Shown here in pieces: positions 53,352 through 60,619 of a stretch of DNA of 64,000 nucleotides. Numbering within the stretch: position 1 is the stretch's first letter; the number at the start of each line of letters is the position of its first letter. The notes below the pieces were generated by a model. That model saw nothing but the letters and a program-made list of their open reading frames with translations. It did not search any database and was not told where the DNA came from. Origin of the DNA: a bacterium (lineage in GTDB: Bacteria; SZUA-79; Acidulodesulfobacterales; Acidulodesulfobacteraceae); assembly GCA_021809845.1 (NCBI GenBank), contig JAJZJW010000009.1, forward strand, positions 1-64,000, in the 5' to 3' direction. A program made the position numbers and the translations under genes.

Positions 53352-55039
53352 AATTTTCTCCCAAAAAAATAAAGAATGGTGTTTCCTATTTTTACGTGTT
53401 TATATGAAAATTTAAATAAATTACAAGCGTTTATCTTTTCGTTGAAAGAAGAGAGCTTCGACAGCCATGTCTTTGAATAGGAATAATTTTTTTTTATGTA
53501 GCGTTTAGAATAGCTTTTACACACAACGGCTATATATTTTACATTGTGCTTTTTTAAAAAAGCATTAAACCCTTTTTTATTATCGTTATACATACCAAAA
53601 TAATTCAGTAGCCGCCTTGAATACCCTCTCGGCAGATAAAAAAATTTACCGTATTTTAAATAATTGAAGTTTCGAGTCGAGTTTCTCTTGTTTAAAATAT
53701 AATTAACATTGTAATAATATCCGACAGGCATTTTATAGTAAAAATTATCTATAGCCTGATAACGAATATTGTCGTCAGTGAACGTTAAGGGTAGTACCAA
53801 TACTTCCGAACCGCTTTTTATGTATTTTTTATACAGGGAGGTTTGAAAAAACACAGGGGTGTCGTTAAAGCTGCTTTTAAAATGCGCAATAATCGCCATA
53901 GAAAGTGTTGCTAATGAACCAACAGTTAAAATAAGCAGGGCAACCCTTTCAAAATCTAATTTTGAAAAATAAAATCCCGCAATAATGGAAATTATCAGGT
54001 CGGCATAAATAACAAACCTGTCGGGGAGAGCCTCTTTGAGGAGAGGCATAAAAGAAAAAAAATAAAACGAGCTCAGCAAAGAAAAAACTACTAAAAGCGT
54101 CGGTAAAAAATAGTTCTTTGATTTTATAATATACAAAAAAACAACAATGAGCAGATACGGACCTATGTAGGAAATAGAGTGAAATACCGGGTTTATCGCA
54201 AAATAAAATTTATTCAAGAATAACCTGGGCGGCATCATTATCTGATAGCGGCGCGCCAGGGCATAATATAAAAAAGGAGAAACGATTATCAAAGAAAATA
54301 AATAAGATAAAATAGTTAGTGAAATAAGCTTAAATATCTTTTGCTCCTTATAAAATACATAATATAAAAATATAGCGATAAAACCGCTCACAGTTAAATC
54401 GGCATATATTTCGTCGAAAATAAGAAACTGCGCCGCCAACATTAAAGACATTAAAAAAACATAAAGTTTCGCAGATATTTTTTCGTCTAATTTTAATAAA
54501 ACTACAAATGCTATTAATGGAATAAGATAAACGGAGGATAAATTGATATCGCCTATTATGGTTTCGCCTATGCAATAGGCGCTGAAACCATAAAAAAAAC
54601 CGCCTATGATGCTTCCGAAATAATTTTTAGTCAGATAATAAACAAGGACGAATGCCGCATAAGCGGATAACGGCATTGCTAAGACGGCAATAGCATCATA
54701 TGCGGCAACAGGACCGAATAAAATATTTACCGGTAAAGATAATACCGCTAATAAAGGAGCCGATGTAACATACATCATATTTACATGACCGTTGTACAGC
54801 CGCGTATTTATAAAAGGGTTTATAAAATGCGTGATGGCGTAAACCCACCACGACATATAATTTATAAACTGGCTTGCGTCAGTAGATGAAAATACCACCC
54901 AATTCGAGGGACGATAACCGCGATAAAGATATGCAAAAATAACGGCAAAATAAATAAAGAGAGCCGATATATGCCGTTTTATATTAGAGTTATAATTAAA
55001 CAAAGAAAAGGTACCCAATTTATTTTTCTTAACCTGCAT
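53348..55039 (-). CDS. Multi-pass membrane protein, GT-C glycosyltransferase-like
   Basis: 563 residues with about 11 to 12 membrane segments in the first 370, then a soluble C-terminal domain. The first extracytoplasmic loop has SSTDASQFINYMSWW, resembling the Asp-containing loop of GT-C enzymes that use lipid-linked sugars (YfhO/DUF6541-like). The C-terminal part contains the Tyr/Lys-rich FLPRGYSRRLLNYFG and a VKYIAVVCKSY strand that are common in such transferases. It could glycosylate a pilus or cell-surface component of the element. The assignment is structural only. Confidence 0.6.
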   Translation of the reverse strand: MQVKKNKLGTFSLFNYNSNIKRHISALFIYFAVIFAYLYRGYRPSNWVVFSSTDASQFINYMSWWVYAITHFINPFINTRLYNGHVNMMYVTSAPLLAVLSLPVNILFGPVAAYDAIAVLAMPLSAYAAFVLVYYLTKNYFGSIIGGFFYGFSAYCIGETIIGDINLSSVYLIPLIAFVVLLKLDEKISAKLYVFLMSLMLAAQFLIFDEIYADLTVSGFIAIFLYYVFYKEQKIFKLISLTILSYLFSLIIVSPFLYYALARRYQIMMPPRLFLNKFYFAINPVFHSISYIGPYLLIVVFLYIIKSKNYFLPTLLVVFSLLSSFYFFSFMPLLKEALPDRFVIYADLIISIIAGFYFSKLDFERVALLILTVGSLATLSMAIIAHFKSSFNDTPVFFQTSLYKKYIKSGSEVLVLPLTFTDDNIRYQAIDNFYYKMPVGYYYNVNYILNKRNSTRNFNYLKYGKFFYLPRGYSRRLLNYFGMYNDNKKGFNAFLKKHNVKYIAVVCKSYSKRYIKKNYSYSKTWLSKLSSFNEKINACNLFKFSYKHVKIGNTILYFFGRKL

Positions 55040-55144
55040 ATTAACTGAAAGAAAAGGTATCTGATTTATTTTTCAAAAAAGGTAACCGATTTATTTTTTT
55101 TTATACAAAGGGAACTTATTTTTATTTCTGAACTTACATGTTAA

Positions 55145-55753
55145 CTAATCTGTAAAATACATATAACCCTTTTTTCTTAACCGATAAATTTCAAGTAACC
55201 CCATTGGAACCGGTTTAATGAAAGAAGGAATTACATGCCGGATTAGCCCGTTTACCAGTAATGCGTTGTAGCAGACATAAAATTTAACGCCTTCCTTGTT
55301 AAACTTTCGCATTTTTTTGATATACCAGCCGTAGTTTGGATTCCTTTTATTTAAAAAATAAGCCATTCCGCCGTACAGAACTACTCTTATTTTGTAAGGA
55401 ATATGGTTAAATTCTGCATAGCGGATAATATAATATATATTGCCAATAGGTTCTTTTAAACCGGTTATATGCGTGCCGCTTATTCCGAAAACGAGCTTTA
55501 TATTTTTAAACTGTGGATGAAATCTGCCTACGGGGTTTAATGGAATAGGGGCTTCTGTATGGTCAGTTTTTTTTATTAATAAATCTTTGATAACGGTATT
55601 TTTGTGCCTGCCGCCGAATTTTTTTTCCATTTTGATTAAATCGCCGATTTTATAATTGTAATCGGTTGTATGCTTGTAATAAATAATTAAAACTGCGGAT
55701 AAAATTATTAAAAAAATAAATATTTTTAAAAAAAACACTAATTTATTTTTCAT
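55145..55753 (-). CDS. Membrane-anchored DsrE-like protein
   Basis: 202 residues: one N-terminal membrane segment (about 6-24) and a C-terminal DsrE/DsrF-type fold. Motifs: PYKIRVVLYGGMAYFL, then MRKFNKEGVKFYVCYNALLVNG with the conserved cysteine, and VPMGLLEIYRLRKKGYMYF at the end. DsrE-type proteins bind sulfane sulfur or act as small sulfur carriers. With the anchor it would sit at the membrane, facing either side. The neighbouring GT-C gene is about 100 bases downstream. The sulfur role is inference. Confidence 0.65.
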   Translation of the reverse strand: MKNKLVFFLKIFIFLIILSAVLIIYYKHTTDYNYKIGDLIKMEKKFGGRHKNTVIKDLLIKKTDHTEAPIPLNPVGRFHPQFKNIKLVFGISGTHITGLKEPIGNIYYIIRYAEFNHIPYKIRVVLYGGMAYFLNKRNPNYGWYIKKMRKFNKEGVKFYVCYNALLVNGLIRHVIPSFIKPVPMGLLEIYRLRKKGYMYFTD

Positions 55754-55929
55754 TTAATGACTTCATCATTTTATGATTTTGAATATTTATATTATTTATA
55801 TTTTGCATGCCTACTCCACCACCGCCAAAAATTGGCTTCATTTTATGATTTTGATATTTATATTATTTATGATATATTAAAAAAAAAATCATGCTCAAGA
55901 ATTAATTTTTAACAAAAGAAGGTCCGTAA

Positions 55930-56280
55930 ATGAAAAACAAAAAAGAAAAAAAACCTAAAAGTTCTCAATTACTTATTGAAGAAATTAAAACCGCCATTAA
56001 ACAGCGTATGGACAAAAAAGGATTAAAAAACTTTTTAAAAGAAATATTTTTAATTTTATTTACGGTTTTTATTGTCGTTATCTTAATACATCTCTTAAAA
56101 ATAGGCTTTTATTCTTTTACTTATTCTACTTTGCTTTTTATCACAACGCTTTTTGTCGTTGTAATTTTAACCGCCTGGACGGAAAAAAGGTTTAAAAAAG
56201 ACAGGCTCAGAACGGCGTTGTTTTATGCCGCCGTATTATTTTTACTCGAAACTGTATTAATAATATTCTTTAAACTTTAA
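55930..56280 (+). CDS. Small membrane protein of unknown function
   Basis: 116 residues, on the opposite strand to its neighbours. A basic, helical N-terminus (KNKKEKKPKSS) is followed by three membrane segments (about 38-58, 65-80 and 95-115). An AGAAGG ribosome site is 8 bases from the ATG. Being transcribed against the operon, it has its own promoter upstream. It may be an immunity, exclusion or membrane-scaffold protein, but nothing in the sequence decides this. Its end lies within a 67-bp duplication. Confidence 0.55.
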   Translation: MKNKKEKKPKSSQLLIEEIKTAIKQRMDKKGLKNFLKEIFLILFTVFIVVILIHLLKIGFYSFTYSTLLFITTLFVVVILTAWTEKRFKKDRLRTALFYAAVLFLLETVLIIFFKL

Positions 56281-56388
56281 GAATTGATAGAATGTTTTAG
56301 GTTGCAATATTATATTTTCAATATTAATAATATTCTTTAAGCTATAAGAATTTATAAAATGTTTTTAGGTTGCAATATTATATTCTCA
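56255..56388. repeat. 67-bp tandem duplication between convergent genes
   Basis: TATTAATAATATTCTTTAA and GGTTGCAATATTATATTTTC recur at 56255 and 56322. The first copy ends the plus-strand membrane protein; the second ends the minus-strand 56378 gene. Confidence 0.85.
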
Positions 56389-57499
56389 AACCGTTTCCAG
56401 CGTTTGTCCATTTTTGTAAATGATCGTGCTTTACATTATTCATAAAATTCTGAAAACTCACGCTCATCGATTTAATTTGTTCCGCTTTCGATTTTATCAT
56501 GTTCAAATTTTTTGCAGATTTTTCGAGCTTATATAATTTTTTGTAATTATTGCTATACGCATCGGCAAAAATCCGCTTAGCGTTTACATCGGCGTAATTA
56601 CGGGTAACATTGCCGGTTTGAAAATTAACCATATCTAATTTTTTTAAACTTTTCATCTGATATTTCAACGTATTGCTCATATTATTATCGTTTAAATCTG
56701 CCTTAAAATATTCGACAGCCGGCTTGCCGTTTTCGACTGCTGGCTTGACCTTGCCAAAAACTACATATTTATCGGTTTTATCGAAGACATAATACTCGTC
56801 GTTGGTAGATTTTTGAGGAATATGAGTTTTGCCGTTAAGTTCAACCGCAGTAAATTCTTTAAAGGCTTTTCCTGTTTCCGATTTTTCTAAATTTTTATGC
56901 ACTCCCACTGAATCTTTATCGCCGAAGATATTTAAATTTGGCGTGAGCTCATTTATTTTTAAGTCGTTTTTGTCATTAAAATTTAAAGGTGACTTAGCGT
57001 TCCCGCTTGTATTAATCAAATCGTTCATACGGCACGGAATAGATTCGATTGGACTAAACCCCATCCTTCTGAAAGAGGCTTCGATGTCCTCGTTTTTGTT
57101 CATATCGAAAACTTTATCGAATTTTAACTCGATATTATTATTGGGGGTCTTAATTATCTCGAAGGGTTCATTTGCTTTAATTTTAAAAGCGTCTGCTCCG
57201 AAAGCCGACTTGTCGAAAATATAATCTTTGCCGTCTTCGGCGCAAAATGTCTTGATTAAGCCGCCGTTCATACCGATAACGATATGCCTTCCGTTTTCAA
57301 ATTTATTTATTTCGGGAATCCGGTATTCGTCCCCGTCTTTTATAAAGGCTCTTTCCTTGTCGTCGAGCCTGGAATAAACCGGCTGCGAAGGATTGGATAA
57401 ATCGCTGAACATGTCCGCTCCGTTATCGGCATCCACCCCCATATAAACATATTTTCCGTTTTTATCTATATTATCGTGAACATTATATGTATTATTCAT
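56378..57499 (-). CDS. Element protein of unknown function, fused form of the 52128 and 51758 proteins
   Basis: 373 residues, without membrane segments. Residues 1-180 match the 52128 protein and about 210-373 match the 51758 protein, with a Lys/Asn-rich linker between. Landmarks: YVYMGVDADNGADMF, LDDKERAFIKDGDEY, YYVFDKTDKYVVFGK and LDMVNFQTGNVTRNYADVN. A GGAGAT site precedes the ATG. It lies just after trbL, so it may work with the transfer machinery. Codons 6-10 contain ATGTTCACGATA, a full half of the 12-2-12 operator. Confidence 0.6.
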   Translation of the reverse strand: MNNTYNVHDNIDKNGKYVYMGVDADNGADMFSDLSNPSQPVYSRLDDKERAFIKDGDEYRIPEINKFENGRHIVIGMNGGLIKTFCAEDGKDYIFDKSAFGADAFKIKANEPFEIIKTPNNNIELKFDKVFDMNKNEDIEASFRRMGFSPIESIPCRMNDLINTSGNAKSPLNFNDKNDLKINELTPNLNIFGDKDSVGVHKNLEKSETGKAFKEFTAVELNGKTHIPQKSTNDEYYVFDKTDKYVVFGKVKPAVENGKPAVEYFKADLNDNNMSNTLKYQMKSLKKLDMVNFQTGNVTRNYADVNAKRIFADAYSNNYKKLYKLEKSAKNLNMIKSKAEQIKSMSVSFQNFMNNVKHDHLQKWTNAGNGLRI

Positions 57500-57526
57500 A
57501 AAACCTCTTATCTCCCTTATTTTATA

Positions 57527-58801
57527 TCAGGATTTTTTATTAAGTTCATCCATCATATTTTGATGGTCTTTGGCATGCTCTTTCACGCCGCTGCTTAATG
57601 CGCTTATTCCTTGCGCCGCAGCTACGGATGCTCCTCCCGTAACAGCAGCGGCGCCGACTCCTACAATCGCCCCGCCTACCGCTGCGCCTGCCGCCAATGT
57701 TCCCGCCGCACTCATAGCGCCGGTGCTTCCGCTTACGATGTTACTCATAATTTTTGGAACCATATATATTAGAAAAGCAATTAGTCCGTACAAGAAAATA
57801 CCTGCGATTTCCGATAAAACAATAAATTGATTGCCACTAGCGCTACTTAGACTAATTGGGCTTAATGTAAAACCGGTGCCAATATCTCCGCTGAGGGTTT
57901 TTAACAAGGAAGCAACTGCCAACTTTGCAGAACCGTTAGCAACATCCGCAAGTAAATCCGAATAATAAACGCCCATTATATTAGCCATTATTATAACCAT
58001 TATAACCGTCATTAATCTCAGACCGGTACCGACAAGAGATTTTATAAAATTTGTTCCATAACTTTTAGTTGCATCCAATGCTAAAAAACCTAAAAAAATA
58101 ATGCCGAGGCACATAGTAAACAGATATTCGAATTGAACCGCTATAAAATCTACAGCCAAATATAAACACAATAAAATAACTGGTATTGCTAAAACTAACG
58201 CTATCACTGTCCATTCTAAAACATTAGTAGCTGTAATAAGACCACCAATAATATAAGTATTATTAGCGGGAGTAGAATTAGCCCAAACCGCAATTTTAAG
58301 TATGCTTACCCAATTAACACCAATAAGCTCAAAATTTAGAAAAGGGTTTTCTAAAGTACTTGCGGCGCTGGAACTCAAGCCGCCGCCGGCGCCGCTTAAA
58401 CCAAGGCCTTCTCCTAAGGAAACAAAAAGTTTGGCCAATGCAGGCAGCACAGCGCCGGCATTTTCTATAAAAGCAATTAAAACCACCATAAGTACTAATT
58501 TTTTAAAGAATTCTAATAAGAAACTGTTTATATTGCCTTCTCCCATCATCCATTTTATAAGATTAATTAATATAGCTATGGTGAATAACGCGATCCCTAT
58601 TTCAACCGCCAGGTGAACCCCACCTAAAAACATATTTTCAAGCATAATAATAAACTCGGTAACAGGATAGAGTGCAATCGCATAGGTATTAGGGAAAGCG
58701 CCACCAGCAGAACTTGTAATATTTGAAGCTAAGGAAGTCGTCGTAAAACTCAAAGGTATAGGCGAAGTTGGAAACGGACTTGGTAATATTACATAACTCA
58801 T
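57527..58801 (-). CDS. trbL: P-type conjugative transfer protein TrbL (VirB6-like)
   Basis: 424 residues. An N-terminal extracytoplasmic part is followed by 6-7 membrane segments (about 65-85, 105-125, 190-215, 220-245, 265-290, 330-350), ending in Gly/Ala-rich GAAVGGAIVGVGAAAVTGGAS and a polar tail, the usual layout of TrbL/VirB6 inner-membrane channel proteins. A GAGGTGA ribosome site precedes the ATG. It is the last of the trb genes here. Confidence 0.82.
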   Translation of the reverse strand: MSYVILPSPFPTSPIPLSFTTTSLASNITSSAGGAFPNTYAIALYPVTEFIIMLENMFLGGVHLAVEIGIALFTIAILINLIKWMMGEGNINSFLLEFFKKLVLMVVLIAFIENAGAVLPALAKLFVSLGEGLGLSGAGGGLSSSAASTLENPFLNFELIGVNWVSILKIAVWANSTPANNTYIIGGLITATNVLEWTVIALVLAIPVILLCLYLAVDFIAVQFEYLFTMCLGIIFLGFLALDATKSYGTNFIKSLVGTGLRLMTVIMVIIMANIMGVYYSDLLADVANGSAKLAVASLLKTLSGDIGTGFTLSPISLSSASGNQFIVLSEIAGIFLYGLIAFLIYMVPKIMSNIVSGSTGAMSAAGTLAAGAAVGGAIVGVGAAAVTGGASVAAAQGISALSSGVKEHAKDHQNMMDELNKKS

Positions 58802-58833
58802 GGTATATTCACCTCATTTATTTATATTATTTT

Positions 58834-59274
58834 TTAAATTTTAGAGCGTAGAAAAATAAGACCATTCATGTTCATTGTATAACCGTCTGGAATACCTTCG
58901 TAATAGTAGCAATTAAATGCTACCCGTCCGTAATAATATTTTAATGCAGTAATAATACTATTATGATATTGAGAAGCTTTTAAAAGAATTTTTTGTTGCA
59001 TTTTTATGAATTTTGGATTTTTTTCTATATTTTTGCACCATTTATATTCTTCTTTCTCTAATCTAATCGTACGCTCCAATGTCATTAACTTATAATTTTT
59101 TTTATATATAATTGAGTTAGCAGAATATAAGGCCTTCATTGAAGAAAAAGCATGATTAGGTATTATTTGTAACGGCCCTAAACTTTCTTTAGATTTTAGT
59201 GGAGATTTTGAACATCCTGAAAAAGCCATTGTTAAGCTAAATAATACCATAATGAGAAATATTATTTTTTTCAT
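58834..59274 (-). CDS. Lipoprotein, TrbK-position, copy 2
   Basis: 146 residues. Lipobox FSGC at 17-20 (mature Cys20) after a hydrophobic stretch, so it is exported and lipidated. The first 45 residues are nearly identical to those of the next gene upstream (KSPLKSKESLGPxxxIPxHAFS), but the remainder has diverged, sharing only patterns such as EKEYKWCKNIEKNPK/DKERKWCNNIIKKNPK. It lies between trbJ and trbL, where RP4-type systems carry the entry-exclusion lipoprotein TrbK; the family is not otherwise recognisable. Confidence 0.7.
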   Translation of the reverse strand: MKKIIFLIMVLFSLTMAFSGCSKSPLKSKESLGPLQIIPNHAFSSMKALYSANSIIYKKNYKLMTLERTIRLEKEEYKWCKNIEKNPKFIKMQQKILLKASQYHNSIITALKYYYGRVAFNCYYYEGIPDGYTMNMNGLIFLRSKI

Positions 59275-59320
59275 TTTTTTTATTTATATTATTTTTAAAT
59301 TAAAATTTTATTGGGTCTTT

Positions 59321-59719
59321 CTAATTAATTAATTCAACATTATATTCAGTATAAGATGAACAGTTGAAATATACTCGTCCGTTATAAGAGTTTAATAATT
59401 TTACTAGATTATTGTTAATGCTAGAGTTATTAAACAATGCTTCTTTTTTCATAATTTTTGGATTTTTTTTTATTATATTATTGCACCATTTTCGTTCTTT
59501 ATCTTGCAATATTAACACTTGTTTCGTTCCCAACTTTTTATATTCTTTTACTTTAAGAGAAGAAGCGTAGTTTATAGCATTTACAGTAGAAAAAGCATGA
59601 TCAGGTATGAGCGAAAACGGTCCTAAACTTTCTTTAGATTTTAGTGGAGATTTTGAACATCCTGAAAAAGCCATTGTTAAGCTAAATAATACCATAATGA
59701 GAAATATTAATTTTTTCAT
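59321..59719 (-). CDS. Lipoprotein, TrbK-position, copy 1
   Basis: 132 residues, lipobox FSGC at 17-20. It has the same signal sequence and first 45 residues as the following gene, with a divergent C-terminus that ends NVELIN. Two cysteines (WCNNI and FNCSS) are conserved in both. A GGAG site precedes the ATG. The two genes arose by tandem duplication, and selection or drift has changed only their distal parts, as would fit specificity determinants of exclusion. Confidence 0.7.
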   Translation of the reverse strand: MKKLIFLIMVLFSLTMAFSGCSKSPLKSKESLGPFSLIPDHAFSTVNAINYASSLKVKEYKKLGTKQVLILQDKERKWCNNIIKKNPKIMKKEALFNNSSINNNLVKLLNSYNGRVYFNCSSYTEYNVELIN

Positions 59720-59749
59720 TTTTATTGCTCCATTTTATAAAAAAATGCA

Positions 59750-60583
59750 TTATGGATTGCTGGGGTTCCCAATTAACTGTATAGGAGGTATAGAACTAGG
59801 TATAAAATTATTAGCATTGCTTAAAGTATTTTGAACTGCTGCTGCTTGTGTTTCGCTTCCCAATTTGCTTGAGGCCAACTGCTGCGCCTGATACGATTCC
59901 ATAATAGATGCCAACTGCGTCATGGTTGTATTAAGGCTGCTCAGTTGCTGTACTTCCAGTGCTAAAATGTGGTCGGTTGCATCTAACGCGTTCACAGTTC
60001 CGGTAGTGCTGGAGCTGGAGGCGGTTTGTAACGCACTTTGCAGCGAGGTGGCAATTGCTTGTCCGTTATTCGTACTCATTTGGATGCCGTTAGACTGAAG
60101 TGCCGCCTTTATTTGATTCAGCAAATTCGTAGTAGAACCGGTAAGCGATTGAGCTATGCTCGCAGCGTTCTGCGCGGCATCCGCCGGTATGTTAGGCAGA
60201 TTCTGAATATTGCTTGCTATGGTGCTTGCCTGAGTTCCTAACTGCTGTATGCTGTTATATGCGTTTTGCATACCGCTGATATCCTGCTGAATAGGCGCGG
60301 TAAGCTTGGTAAGCTGGCCGCCTTCCGTATTTGCTATGTTTGTGGCATTTGATACCATAGTCGCATAGCTATTGAGCTGGGTTGCATAAGTGTTGACTTG
60401 ATTTTCAGCCTGCTGCACCTCCTGAACTCCCTGTGTCCACCAGGTGCCGCAGTTGCTACAAAAAACCGTTTGGGCATCGGAATTTTGAACGTTGGACAAT
60501 AAAAATAATCCGCTTATAAATGCAATGCTTATTATGCTTGTAAATAAACCTAAACTTCTTGAACTTATTTTTATGGTTTTCAC
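59750..60583 (-). CDS. trbJ: P-type conjugative transfer protein TrbJ (VirB5-like)
   Basis: 277 residues, starting at GTG with GGAGG 9 bases before. A signal peptide ends near SDAQT (about residue 38). The mature protein starts VFCSNCGTWWTQG and then is almost wholly helical and Gln/Ala/Asn-rich, typical of TrbJ, a periplasmic protein involved in pilus assembly. The gene order E-J-(two lipoproteins)-L repeats that of RP4 apart from the missing F-I. Confidence 0.8.
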   Translation of the reverse strand: MKTIKISSRSLGLFTSIISIAFISGLFLLSNVQNSDAQTVFCSNCGTWWTQGVQEVQQAENQVNTYATQLNSYATMVSNATNIANTEGGQLTKLTAPIQQDISGMQNAYNSIQQLGTQASTIASNIQNLPNIPADAAQNAASIAQSLTGSTTNLLNQIKAALQSNGIQMSTNNGQAIATSLQSALQTASSSSTTGTVNALDATDHILALEVQQLSSLNTTMTQLASIMESYQAQQLASSKLGSETQAAAVQNTLSNANNFIPSSIPPIQLIGNPSNP

Positions 60584-60619
60584 GGCTCTTATCCTCCTTC
60601 CTTAAAATTTGATTTAGCA

